Below are positions 22,789 to 33,024 of a stretch of DNA of 64,000 bases, in pieces (position 1 is the first letter of the stretch; every line of letters begins with the position of its first letter). Made by a program: the position numbers and the translations under genes. The stretch covers positions 871,973-935,972 of the forward strand of contig CALYLW010000551.1 in NCBI GenBank assembly GCA_944989445.1, written 5' to 3'. Under the pieces are notes generated by a model. It made no database searches. It was given only the letters and a program-made list of their open reading frames with translations, and was not told the origin of the DNA. This stretch comes from Ampullaceana balthica. Lineage: Eukaryota; Mollusca; Gastropoda; Lymnaeidae.

Positions 22789-23035
22789 CTAGTATATCAC
22801 CTGTCAAAAATATTGGAAGTTTTCAAAATAAATAAATTTCAGCTGAAAACTATTTATCAGAAGAAAAAAATTAATGTAATAAAGAACTTTTTAAAATTTT
22901 ATATTATTCTCTTATTTCCCCATTGAACAATTTTATGCGGCCGTTCGAAAAGAGTTCTTTTTTGGTGCAGTAATTTGGTGCGCTGCTTTCTAAAATTAGT
23001 AGCGTCACGGACAGACATGACAGACGTGACAGAGA
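22789..23035 (-). mobile_element. 247-bp non-autonomous Helitron
   Basis: On the minus strand it begins TCTCTGTCACGTCTGTCATG after an A and ends in CTAG before a T, the A|TC...CTAG|T arrangement of Helitron insertion. It shares almost its whole length with the element at 45674-45928. The interior includes the ctaattttagaaagcagcgc and aattactgcacc segments found in the larger Helitron-like family at 51-64 kb. It encodes no protein. Confidence 0.85.
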
Positions 23036-23159
23036 TTGCAAATTATGTTATTTAATATTATTATATTGATAATATTAATATTATATTTAAAATGTATTTA
23101 ATAATGCATTGATACAGTGCACATGAACACCTGTAGGCTATTAGTGGAAATTGTGAAAT

Positions 23160-24240
23160 TATTTCCTGGATGCCAAAATATTAGCTACTTCTGGCTTTAG
23201 ATTTGATGTCCCTGACATCAACAGTGACTTGACATTATCATCAGAAAAATTAGCTCTCAAATTGTTCTCCACGTATTTCATCCTCGAAAATGTCCGTTCG
23301 CACAAGTATCTTGTTCCAAAGATTGAAAGGTATCTTGATGCAAAAGCTTTGACATTAGGAAAGTCTTCTTCTGCAAATCAATGACCTTCAGCTGCAGTTC
23401 ATCTGAGCAACTGCCCACATCTGCTTCAAATGGATGGTGAAATAGCCTCACTTCTTCTGCATTTGAATCCAAGTCAGAAAACCGCTCCTGAAACTGCAGC
23501 TGGACGTCTTTGATGATCTCGCATGCAAGTGATGTGGGGAACTCAGCTGTTGCTTCAGCCATGAAGACAATGCACTGCTGAAAATGTGTCAAGTTGTTGG
23601 CCTGTACTTGTTAAAAAAACAATATAAGTTTCGATCTGAAGGCCTTTATGTTATTTTAATGATCAGAAACTAGATTTTTCTCTCCTTGTAGTTTTAGGTT
23701 CAGAAATTTTCAATGACCAGTAATGTCTGCAGCAAAGGCCAATTTCCATACCCACACTTAATCAGACAGTAATGGCTGTGACTTTCCTTTACATTCTAGG
23801 AAAACATGTATTTCCTTTCTTAATTCAAATACTCTACTCAGAACTTTCTCACTGCTGTGTAATGTGGTAAATCTTGAAATTCTGTGTCTGTATCTTTCAA
23901 AATGTCTCTGAACTGTCTATGGTTGAGCCCATGTGACCTTATTAGATTCACCAACTTCACCACATGATTCAGTACACTGCTTATGTTCACATATTTAGCA
24001 CACAAAGCTTGCTGGTGAATAATAGAGTGCAGGAACATTGGTTGTGGAATGTGTTTCTCATTACACATCTGCTTCATTTGTCCAGCCAAACCTTTCTTTA
24101 CGCCACTTATGTTATTTCCTCCATCAACAGTCAAGCAAGTGAAGTTAGTCCAGTCCAAGTTATAATCACCAAATAATTTTTTTCAATTCATTGAATTATA
24201 GCTGTGCCATACATGTTATGTAGAGAAGTCAGCTCTTGTG
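23160..24240 (-). pseudogene. GTF2IRD2-like hAT transposase, decayed
   Basis: Minus-strand reading in order gives FIRGVDEDMIITQELTSLHN, then DWTNFTCLTVDGGNNISGVK, HSIIHQQALCAKYVN, GLNHRQFRDILKDTD, a VLSRVFELRKEIHVFLECKG stretch in another frame, and further C-terminal pieces (about 23278-23592). This is the order of GTF2IRD2/ZBED-like hAT transposases, including the D-G catalytic-region segment and the NHRQF helix. Frameshifts separate the parts. Upstream sequence continues across the LINE insertion. Confidence 0.8.
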
Positions 24241-24280
24241 TTATGATCATGTCTTCATCCACACCTCTAATGAACACAAG

Positions 24281-25010
24281 GGGTGTATGGGGTGCTCAAG
24301 GCGGGGTAGCACCTCCGGTGGGGGAACACGTCTTACTCTCTTGGGGGTTTCTTCGTCCACCCCTGGTCCCCACTTGTCACTCAGCTCTCACCAGTGGCTC
24401 CTAGAAAATGTAGCGTGCGCAGTGGCCACACCCCGGGCAACGGCTTCGACTGGCTGGCTAAACCTGGTGAGGGTAGCCGACGGGTCTCAAACCCTCGTTG
24501 GTCAACGGTCAAAAAGGCGATTCTCAGCAAAGCGTTGTGGAACGCTAAGGGCATGACAAGACACACAGAATATCATGGCCATCCACTGCACACGTCTCCA
24601 TCACCAGCCGTCTCGACTTTGTCCTGCCGCTGGATCAAGATGGTCTCGGGCGAGAGAGTGAGATCGACGAACTGCGCAACTCTATCTCATTTAAATCCAA
24701 GTCATCGCGCAAGTCATTTTTGTCATCCATCCCATCCCATCAGTCACCGACAAGTCCTGTGGCGACAGGCAAGCGACGAAGCGGCAGGTGTGTGTACACT
24801 GGAGCCGTAGCCGTAACCCTGCACACAGGCGGCCCAGGCATTGGGTCGTTCTTCGCTGACACGGAGCAGCGGTGGAGTCCGGCAGCCCCCTGGGCGACTG
24901 AGCAGCCCTCTTCAGGAATGCACTGCTCACCTCCATGGCATGAGGAAGGGGCTAGAAAAGGTGCCCTAAATATTGCCTGCTCCAGCCTACCCTAGCCAGC
25001 ACACCGCGGC
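24281..25010 (+). other. LINE 5' leader
   Basis: GC-rich sequence before the endonuclease. Overlapping open frames here (about 24236-24810) lack recognisable RNA-binding, coiled-coil or zinc-knuckle motifs. I treat the region as untranslated or promoter-bearing leader and not as ORF1. Confidence 0.5.
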
Positions 25011-25022
25011 TGGTGGGGACCC

Positions 25023-28000
25023 TATACCAGCGGTCGAAACCAAAAGAAGCAAACGTGGATAGTTCCTCTTATATTGGGTGCATGGAATGTGCGCACACTC
25101 ATGGACAGAGACGATGCGGACAGACCCCAGAGGAGAACAGACCTGATTGGAAAAGAACTCGCTAGATACGGCATCGACGTCGCAGCCCTGAGCGAGACCA
25201 GGCTCGCGGGAGAAGGAGAGCTCTGTGAAAGAGGATCTGGTTACACATTTTACTGGAGTGGCAGACCCAGCGAGGAGAGGCGAGAAGCAGGCGTTGGGTT
25301 TGCAGTTAAGACAACTCTTGTCAGAAAGCTGGCTGGGCTTCCCAAGGGAGTGAACGACAGGCTCATGACCATGAAACTCCCACTGGCTGGAAAGAAACAC
25401 CTCACCATTATCAGTGCCTACGCTACAAACCATGACCTGACCAATACAGATGAAGTGAAGGCAAAGTTTTATGAAGAACTTTACACTGTCATTGCCGACG
25501 TTCCAAAGGCGGACAAACTCATCTTGCTAGGTGACTTCAACGCAAAGAGTTGGCAAGGACAACGTTGCCTGGGAAGTAGTCCTTGGACATCATGGAGTGG
25601 GTCACTGCAACAGCAACGGTCTTCTTTTACTCCAGATCTGCGCTGAACATGAACTGTTGATCACCAACACGATCTTCCGCCTCCCAACCCGTAACCGGAC
25701 GTCATGGATGCGACCCCGCTCGAAGCACTGGCATCTAATTGACTACGCCATCGTGAGGAAGATGGACAGGCAGGATGTACGAGTGACCAAGTCCATGTGT
25801 GGCGCTGAATGCTGGAAAGACCACCGCCTCATCATCACCAAGCTTAACATCCGCATTCAGACTAAACGGCGCCCGCAAGGGAAGAAGGCCCCCAAACGGC
25901 TTAATCTTGCCAAACTAATGACCGCCAACTGCAAGCAGTCCTTGGTGGATTCTCTGGAAGAGCGCTTGAAATCCACTTCTCCGGACAACCAGAACGTGGA
26001 GGCAGACTGGGCTTCACTCAGAGAGCTGTTTTACACCACAGCTTCAGAGACTCTGGGGCACAAGACCAGAAAACATAAGGACTGGTTCGATGAGAACTGC
26101 GAAGACATCAAGCATTTATTGGATGAGAAACACCTCCTACACCAAGCTTACCTCAATAATCCCAGGTCCACGGCAAGGAGAGATGCACTCAACAACATAC
26201 GCAGGACTGTACAGCAAAAACTTCGTCAGATGCAGGACGATTGGCTCAGCAACAAAGCCGACGAGATCCAAGGCTATGCAGACAAGCGTGACTATAAAAA
26301 CTCCTACAATGCTTTGAAAGAAGTGTATGACCCCACGCCCTCGGGATCAAACCCCCTCCTCAGCGCAGACGGTAACACTCTTATCACAGACAAAGAGAAG
26401 ATCTTGAAGAGGTGGGCCGAACTTTTCGAAAGCGTCCTAAATTGCCCTTCGACAATAAACGAAGAAGCCATTAATCGTCTCCCCCAAGTGCCCACAAACA
26501 AAGCACTGGATGACCCCCCAACCTTGCTCGAGACTCAGGAAGCAATTTATCTTCTCTCCAGTGGCAAAGCACCTGGTTCTGACGCCATACCAGCTGAGGT
26601 CTACAAGGAGGAGGGAACAGCCCTGACTGAAAGGCTCCACCATCTGTTTCTCTTGATGTGGCAGCAAGAGACGATCCCGCAGGACTTCAAAGATGCCACC
26701 ATCATACATCTATATAAGCAAAAAGGAAGTAGACAGGCTTGCGACAACCACAGAGGCATATCCCTGCTTTCTATCGCAGGAAAGATCCATGCCAGAATCC
26801 TGCTCAACCGCCTCAAGGTCCACCTTGATCAAGAACTCCTGCCTGAAAGTCAGTGTGGATTCCGAAAAGAGCGAGGGACCATCGACATGGTGTTCGCTGC
26901 CAGGCAGCTGCAAGAGAAATGTCAGGAGCAGAACTTCAACCTGTTTTCCACCTATGTCGACCGGACCAAGGCTTTTGACACCGTTGGCAGAGAGGGTCTG
27001 AGGAAGATCATTGCCAAGTACGGTTGCCCAGAGAAATTCATTGTCTTGGTGAAACAATTCCACGAGGGCATGCAGACCAGAGTCCAGGACAGCGGAGAGT
27101 CTTCTTTCACAGTCACAAACGGGGTCAAGCAGGGCTGCGTCCTGGCCCCAACCCTGTTTAGCCTCATGTTTTCCGCCATGCTGACAGAGGCCTTCAGAGA
27201 CGAGGATGTTGGTGTCAACCTGAGGTATCGCACAGATGGCAAACTGTTCAACCTTCGGAGGCTCCATGCAAAAACCAAGGTTATGACAGACATCATCAGA
27301 GACCTCCTGTTTGCTGATGACTGTGCCCTCAACGCTGTCTCAGATGCCGACATGCAACGCAGCGTAAACCTGTTCTCCAGCGCCTGCACAAACTTTGGTC
27401 TGACGATCAACACCAAGAAGACTGAAGTCCTCCAACAGCCTGCGCCTGGAAGGCCAAACGTTGAGCCCACCATCACTGTCAACGGCCAGACTCAACACAG
27501 TGCAACGGTTCACATACCTAGGCAGCACACTGTCGCAAAATGTCACCATCGATGACGAAGTGAGCGTCAGAATTGCCAGAGTCAGCTCCACTTTCGGCAG
27601 GTTGTCTCCAAATGTCTGGAACAGAAGAGTCAATACCATCCAGACCAAGCTGAAAGTGTACAGGGCGGTGGTGCTCCCCACACAGCTATATGCGTGTGAA
27701 ACATGGACTGTGTATCAGCGCCATGCTAGGAAGCTTAACCACTTTCATTCAACAAGCCTAAGGAAGATCCTCGGCATAAAGTGGCAGGATAAAATACCAG
27801 ACACAGTAGTATTGACCAAGGCAGGTCTCCCCAGCATATTCACACTCCTGATGCAGTCCCAGCTTCGTTGGGCAGGGCACGTGGTCCGAATGCCAGACGA
27901 GAGACTTCCAAAGAGACTTTTCTATGGCGAGCTCCAGCATGGTCAGCGGTCCCACGGTGGGCAAAACAAACGCTTCAAAGACACACTGAAAGCCTCACTG

Positions 28001-28282
28001 AAAGCGTTTGCCATCAACCCAGACACGTGGGAACGTGCTACAATGGACCGATCAACCTGGCGTTCTTCCATCCACGAAGGTGCCAAGTCATGCGAGGCAA
28101 ACCGGATCACCTCCGCAGAAAAGAAGAGGCAAGCCCGAAATGCCCGTGCTGTCAACCCTCCTGGAGATGTCCCACTCGTCCCTTGTCCCTTCTGTTCCCG
28201 AAACTTCCGTGCAAGGATCGGCCTCATCAGCCATCTGCGCACGCACAAACAAAGCCAGTCCCAGCAACCCTCGGATGACTAG
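25023..28282 (+). pseudogene. LINE polyprotein: endonuclease, reverse transcriptase, zinc finger; two frameshifts
   Basis: The protein would nick target DNA and copy the element RNA into the break. The APE-type endonuclease starts with LGAWNVRTL and contains ALSETRL and LLGDFNA. A 1-bp shift near 25543 leads to the frame with RVGKDNVAW and the reverse transcriptase. Here [24 protein letters not shown] (motif A), [16 protein letters not shown] and LLFADDCAL (motif C, FADD) are intact. A second 1-bp shift near 27490 opens the C-terminal frame. That frame has [35 protein letters not shown] and a C2H2 finger of form C-x2-C-x12-H-x3-H near 28190-28250, ending at a stop at 28282. All catalytic motifs remain, so inactivation is by the two shifts. 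Confidence 0.92.
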
Positions 28283-28429
28283 AGTGGTTTTCGTAAAATC
28301 CACGGACGAACAACAACAACAATGAACACAAGCCATTGAGATGTTGAACAGCTGTCCAGCTATTCACCCGTTGCAATTAAAAAATGACGAAACTTGGTGG
28401 AATATGTCAAACAACAGAATCAGCCTTGA

Positions 28430-28835
28430 CATAGGCCTCGAAGTCAACATCGAAGATTTGAAAGATTTTCTAGATTGTCTTCAAAGACAATATGTCACAT
28501 TGTGAAGCCCACCACACAAATGTCTCGATGACTAAGCTGCATGTTTAGTCATTGTGGAAAGCCGAATTCTTAGAGTTACTTCTACAGCACTGCACCTTTG
28601 AAGATTCGGCTATTAACGCTTCCAACGTTATGTTACAAACATGCCACAGGTGAAAAAAACATCTGAACACCATGTCCTGTATTTGTTGCGTTTTAGGAAC
28701 ACCTGAAATATATCACCTCTATGGCAAACGAGTTACACACTAATCCCTTAGTTAATTACATCAGTTATGTGTGTTGACAAAATCCTAACACAATTTGGGT
28801 AAATATCCGATGACTGTAAAAATTTGGAGAATTTA
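28430..28835. repeat. Dispersed repeat related to 9030-9420
   Basis: The order of matches to 9030-9420 is kept along about 400 bp. A 56-codon plus-strand open frame (from ATG near 28340 to the stop near 28504) overlaps its start; it has no domain I recognise. It lies right after the LINE target duplication. Confidence 0.6.
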
Positions 28836-29382
28836 TCTAAATGAAAACTATCAGTAACGTTATTGTATCTTGATGATATTCACATGCAATGCTATGGGAG
28901 AATTATTAGTGCTCAGACTCAAAACACAAAAGAGAAAGTGACAATTATTATTACTTGGAAAAAGAAATCAGTATACAATAATAACAAGTCCTACCCCCAC
29001 CATTTATCCAGCCACTGATGTTGGCGGTGGCGCTTTGGTCGTTGTTTGATGATAGCGATCGAAGCCTGTGAGTGTTGAAAGTTATTGTAGGACAGCGTTT
29101 AGCCGGCGCAAGGTTCAACTACCAAATCAAAAACAATATTGCCAATGTTCTTCTCACGACGTCAGTTTATATCATCCGGCTGAGATCCCACAGACGTTCT
29201 CCCATAACGTTTCACTTTGATTGCAGTGTGACAATGTCGGAAGAGATTGTAATACTAAGACAGGAATAACGCCATGTTGACATGCAACGACGGTTTTACG
29301 ATTAGTTATCTAAAGTTAGAGCCAATGCTGCGAAATAATAGTTTTTTTTTAAAAACCGAAACTGTTACCGAAAATTGTGAAA

Positions 29383-30285
29383 ATGGCTAAGACCACCATT
29401 AAGCAAGAACCACGGGATGATTTCCTGGTGAAACACTATGATGTCACGATGGTGGAAGATAAAATGTACCCTGTTAGAAGAAGGCGTAAGTGCGTTATTT
29501 GACGTACTTCATAAAGCCGGATTGGCCATTGGTTATGGAGGACGGGACAGAATGCTAAAAGAACTTTCACCCAAATACAAGAATGCTAACCGTCATGGTA
29601 TTGAACTTAGTGAACCTTCCCAGAAAAAACAAAAAGGCGTCAAAAAGGCTATGTTGTAAAGCCATTGGCTTTTTTCTGAATTCAACTCTCGTTGTCAGGT
29701 TGATCTCATAGACATTCAATCCCATTCTGATGGGGAATACAAGTTCATAACGGTGTATCAAGATCATCCTACTCAGTTCGTGGTTCTCAGAGCACTGAAA
29801 GCAAAGAGGTCACAATAATTACCATACCAGCTCGTAGAACATTTACGTTGCTTGGTGTTCCAATGATTCTACAGTCCAATAACGGCAGGGAATTAGCAAA
29901 CAATGTGGTAAGCAACCTATATGAGTACTGGCCCACCTTGAAGATCGCTCATGGTTAGCCACGTCACATACAGAGCCAGAAGAGCGCTGAAAGAGCTAAC
30001 AAGGACATCGAAAATATGCTGTGTGCCTGGATACAAGATGAAATAACTGGCCACTGGAGTGAGGGATTATGGTTCGTCAAACTCAAGAAGAACAGAGCTT
30101 TTCATTCTGTGATTAAGATCACCATACGAAGCTATCTTTAGCTGAGGAGCTAAAGTAGGCCTCACAACGTCATCCCTACCTGATGATGTTTTACAAGATG
30201 TGAAATCAGAGGACGACCTCGAAAAAGTAATACAGAACGTACATCATGTACTTTATTTTGTATTACTTCCACTTAAAAATACGTA
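29383..30285 (+). pseudogene. KRBA2/Ginger-like integrase remnant
   Basis: Plus-strand reading across several frames gives HKAGLAIGYGGRDRMLKELS (zinc-binding HHCC-like region), FNSRCQVDLIDIQSHSDGEY (first catalytic Asp region), VYQDHPTQFVVLRALK, then QSNNGRELANNVVSNLYEYW and QKSAERANKDIENMLCAWIQ (the catalytic Glu region). This order is that of retroviral-type integrases in KRBA2-like host genes and Ginger transposons. The second catalytic Asp in S-D-N-G is Asn here. Frameshifts and stops break the frame at least three times. No reverse transcriptase accompanies it, favouring a Ginger-type DNA transposon relic over an LTR element. Confidence 0.75.
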
Positions 30286-30960
30286 ATTATCAATAAAATC
30301 TTTTGTTGTACTCTTTTTACACTTTGCCGAAGCGAATTCCGGCATTATATAGAATGTCTAGTCAAATGTTTTATAAAAAAATTACATACTTTGCCTGAAA
30401 CTGAAACCATCAGGCATTCTATACATTGCGTAGGCATTATAAAGAATGCCTGATTTCACACATTTCCTGTCACATATATATCATAGTTCAACAACCAAAG
30501 CAAGCATTCCACACACATTAATACAATCAAAATGAGATTAAATTTAAACAAAGAGTAGCCAACGTATTATTCTACCGATTAGTGATATGTTTTCAATTTT
30601 TTATAAAAGCAGTTCTTTGTTGACTTAATCTCTTTGGGCAGTTGCTTAGCTATAATCTATGTCTTTAATGAGTTTTAACTTTGATACATATTAAAAAAAT
30701 ATTTCTCTCGTCAGTAGTGATGTTTGACTTTTTTTTAAAATAGTTATTTCGTTATCAGTAAAATTGAAATCATGTATTGTTCGTATATATGTTCGTATCA
30801 GTAGCTGCCCTTTACAGATATCAAGTCCATAAATGTAGTTTTCGAATTGTTAGAGAGAAAAAATATTATTAAATATAATTCATGCTTCTGCGTGGTATTT
30901 AATATGAATTAAGAAGGCATTTAATTCTTCTTCAATTTATTAACTAGTTTAAAATTAGAA
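30286..30960. other. AT-rich sequence at the start of inferred intron 1
   Basis: No gene is visible. 30340-30460 has two inverted caggcattctat/attgcgtaggcattat-type motifs that could be ends of a small palindromic element. Confidence 0.35.
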
Positions 30961-30964
30961 GAAC

Positions 30965-31034
30965 CTGCAGTTTCCTGAGCACCAACAGCACAAAGTCCAG
31001 AGGCCAACAAGACTAAATGAAACACTTTAAGCAT
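30965..31034 (-). CDS. Exon 1 of lectin-VWA gene: signal peptide
   Basis: The minus-strand ATG at 31034-31032 begins MLKVFHLVLLASGLCAVGAQ followed by ETA: a short basic start, a hydrophobic core and an A-x-A-like cleavage region around residues 17-20, a typical secretory signal peptide. A CAG|GTTCTT donor after 30965 leaves one base, which matches the one-base entry phase of exon 2 at 12356. Joining them gives a short linker and then the lectin domain. A TATA box lies about 49 bp upstream. The donor is not consensus beyond GT, and the intron to exon 2 would be about 18.6 kb, so the link is inferred. It could instead start another gene. Confidence 0.55.
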
Positions 31035-31082
31035 TGTGGAAGTTTCAATCTAAAGATTGCCCATTCCATCTAGATGTTGTGT

Positions 31083-31090
31083 TATATATA
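31083..31090 (-). promoter_or_regulatory. TATA box of the signal-peptide exon
   Basis: On the minus strand GGTATATATAAC lies about 50 bp before the ATG at 31034. Initiation about 30 bp downstream would give a 5' leader near 25 nt. Position and sequence fit a core promoter. No initiator or other elements can be assigned. Confidence 0.5.
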
Positions 31091-31252
31091 CCACAGCTAA
31101 TCATTTAATGATTTACCAAATACGCAAATCTGTTAAACACTCGTTAATGTTTTAATGGTTGCCGTTTATTTTACAATGTAAAAAGCCAATAATTAATGTT
31201 ATTAAATTATTTGTGTCTCAAGATTAAATATTGGATTAAATTTAGGACTTAC

Positions 31253-31360
31253 ATTGACCAAGTGGCCAGCTAGAACCTTGCTGATGACTGGACTGTGACT
31301 TAACCCAACCCCACTGACTACGAAAACAAAAATTATTACTTGTATTCGATCCAATCCAAA
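31253..31360 (-). CDS. Orphan C-type lectin-domain exon
   Basis: On the minus strand a ttcggtttag acceptor precedes 31360 and GTAAGT follows 31253. The 108-bp exon begins with TT-TGG-ATT-GG, the same acceptor phase and start as exon 4 of the lectin-VWA gene. It encodes WIGSNTSNNFCF, then QWGWVKSQSSHQQG and SSWPLGQ, matching the WIGL core and the following loop of a C-type lectin domain. The next exon with the C-terminal cysteines is not found in the 160 bp before the TATA box. It may belong to an upstream paralogue, an alternative transcript or a relic. Confidence 0.65.
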
Positions 31361-31784
31361 CTAAACCGAATTTTAAATTAACACAAAATATACAACACAA
31401 ATATGTCGAACTGAGACAGTTTTCTGATAATGACAAACGACTAGCTAAGTTGGAAATGTGTTAAAAAATGCTGAAAATTAAAATGTTGAATTTGATTCAG
31501 TCAAAAACGACACATAATTCTTTTTTTTGTGTGTTGTTTTTATTGACAACAGCATTTCGCGCAATCGTGCAAACTTGTTAAAAAGAGTGAAATGCTAAAT
31601 GGCAATTCGTGTTTAACTCATTAACCTTCAAATCCTAGAATTTAAATGAGATGCTGGTAAGGTAGTATGTTTACTTAGCAAAAAATACAATAACTACAAA
31701 CAACGAAAAAACATTAACCAAGAACTCATATAAAAAAATAATAATTAAGAAATACTATTTTTTAAATATATACGCACACACATA
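31361..31784. other. AT-rich intronic or intergenic sequence
   Basis: No further lectin exon or element end was recognised in this stretch. Confidence 0.35.
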
Positions 31785-31806
31785 CATACATACATACATA
31801 TATATA

Positions 31807-31863
<57 letters not shown>
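31785..31863. repeat. (CATA)n(TA)n microsatellite
   Basis: catacatacatacata runs into a long TA tract (about 31811-31861), immediately upstream of a Helitron-like copy. Confidence 0.95.
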
Positions 31864-31867
<4 letters not shown>

Positions 31868-31891
31868 ATAAACAATATAATTTGAAATTGT

Positions 31892-32312
31892 CACGCAAGT
31901 AGTGTCTGTCAGTCCTGGCACTACTAATTTTAGAAAGCAGGGAAAACCAAATTACTGCACCAATGCATCAAAAGGTTTGCAAATTAAAGATGCGCTGTAA
32001 AAAAATGTTATACGACGTCATTGTTTTCGCTCATATTTTAATTTTGGAAAAGGGAACAATTGAAAAAGAGGATTTGATGATGGTTAATTATAAAATTAAA
32101 AAAACAAAGGGGGCGCCGTACAACACCTATTATAAAATACTTTGTGTACATTTCAGAAAGTTTAATATTTCGTATTTATCAAACAAGGACAAGTTACTTG
32201 GGCTTTTGAAAAGGGTCGGTGCCGTAGGCGCCCTAAAAAAAAGTGCATTTTTAAATAAAATAAATAGATTTCAGCTGAAAACTTCCGTCATTTTTGAGGG
32301 GTGAAACGCTAG
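31892..32312 (+). mobile_element. Helitron-like element, single copy
   Basis: It contains the family landmarks in order: ctaattttagaaagcag, aattactgcaccaatgcatc, gacgtcattgttttcgctca, a gggaacaa segment, gggggcgccgtac, the tttcagaaagtttaatatttc segment and ggtcggtgccgtaggcgccc. It ends gaaacgCTAG before a T at 32313, preceded by ttccgtcatttttgaggggt. The 5' end is not canonical. The open frame across it is not conserved as protein. Confidence 0.8.
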
Positions 32313-32807
32313 TATAGATATAAATATATAAACTGTTGAAACGTACCCACGCTACCAAATAGTTATGAAATCTTTTAACATCATTTACAATGCTGAAGTT
32401 GTTTATCTTTATTTAAATATATTAAATATAGTTGGATATTTGTTGGTGAATTTAACTTGTGAGCCATGAAATTTAGTGTTAAGACAAATGATCCCTCTAT
32501 TGTTCTTTGAACCGTGTGAAAAATAACAAACTAATGGGCTAATTCGCACAGCATTCATTTCACGAGAAAAATGTTTCACCCCTAAAACAAAGATCTTTAT
32601 TTATCCTCATCAAAATTTACTGCGCGCGTATTCTAAACTGCTACGCAGTGTCGGTCAGATATCTGCTTTGTTATTTGGCCGTGCAGCTAAAAGGGACCAC
32701 TTTAAAACTTAAATTCCAACAATTTCTTGATGAGCTTCACACAGTGAGAACACTCCAAAAATGTCAGGAGCTATTTTACATTATGTTTTTTTAAATGTTA
32801 TACTAAT
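32313..32807. other. Spacer without a recognisable gene
   Basis: Ordinary AT-rich sequence; no motif or terminal repeat was assigned. Confidence 0.35.
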
Positions 32808-32938
32808 CTGGGCTGGTGGTAATATTCTGGTCTGGCGGGAATATTCTTCTTTGGTGGGAATATTCTGGTCTGGTATGAATATTCTGGTCTGGTGGGAATA
32901 TTCTGGTCTGTTGGTAATATTCTGGTCTGATGGTGTAA
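32808..32938. repeat. 19-bp minisatellite, about six copies
   Basis: Units of the form aatattctggtctggtggg are repeated with single substitutions. The open frame through it reads Ile-Leu-Val-Trp-type repeats and is an artefact. Confidence 0.9.
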
Positions 32939-33024
32939 TTTTCATAGTGGTGTTTAGTTTTAACCAGTCACAGAAACCACGTGTAGAATCTGGGTCAATC
33001 TTGTATTACTAGTTTGTCCTGCGG

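Larger units (their letters stand above)
24281..28320 (+). mobile_element. Near full-length APE-type non-LTR retrotransposon (LINE)
   Basis: The 4040-bp insert is flanked by AATGAACACAAG at 24269-24280 and 28321-28332, a 12-bp target duplication, and ends in (CAA)n. It is GC-richer than its surroundings. It holds a roughly 0.75-kb leader followed by one protein in three frames: endonuclease, reverse transcriptase and a C-terminal C2H2 finger. The presence of a leader, clean ends and only two frameshifts indicate a recent insertion. The exact clade (RTE-, Ingi- or Jockey-related) I cannot settle. Confidence 0.92.
22675..28420 (-). mobile_element. hAT transposon relic (GTF2IRD2-like), split by a LINE
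   Basis: A hAT-type end, CAGGGGTCTCCAAACTTTT, begins at 22675. Decayed minus-strand transposase pieces lie at about 23160-24240 and continue a short way beyond 28333. The LINE at 24281-28320 sits inside and is flanked by 12-bp duplications of the hAT sequence. A 247-bp Helitron is also nested at 22789-23035. The second hAT end was not found, so the right limit is approximate. Confidence 0.7.

Noticed and set aside
24236..25010. LINE ORF1 in the leader
   Set aside because: Overlapping frames lack an RNA-recognition motif, zinc knuckle or coiled coil and none is clearly favoured.
26710..27482. Long minus-strand frames inside the LINE
   Set aside because: Antisense shadows of the GC-rich reverse-transcriptase frame, without domains.
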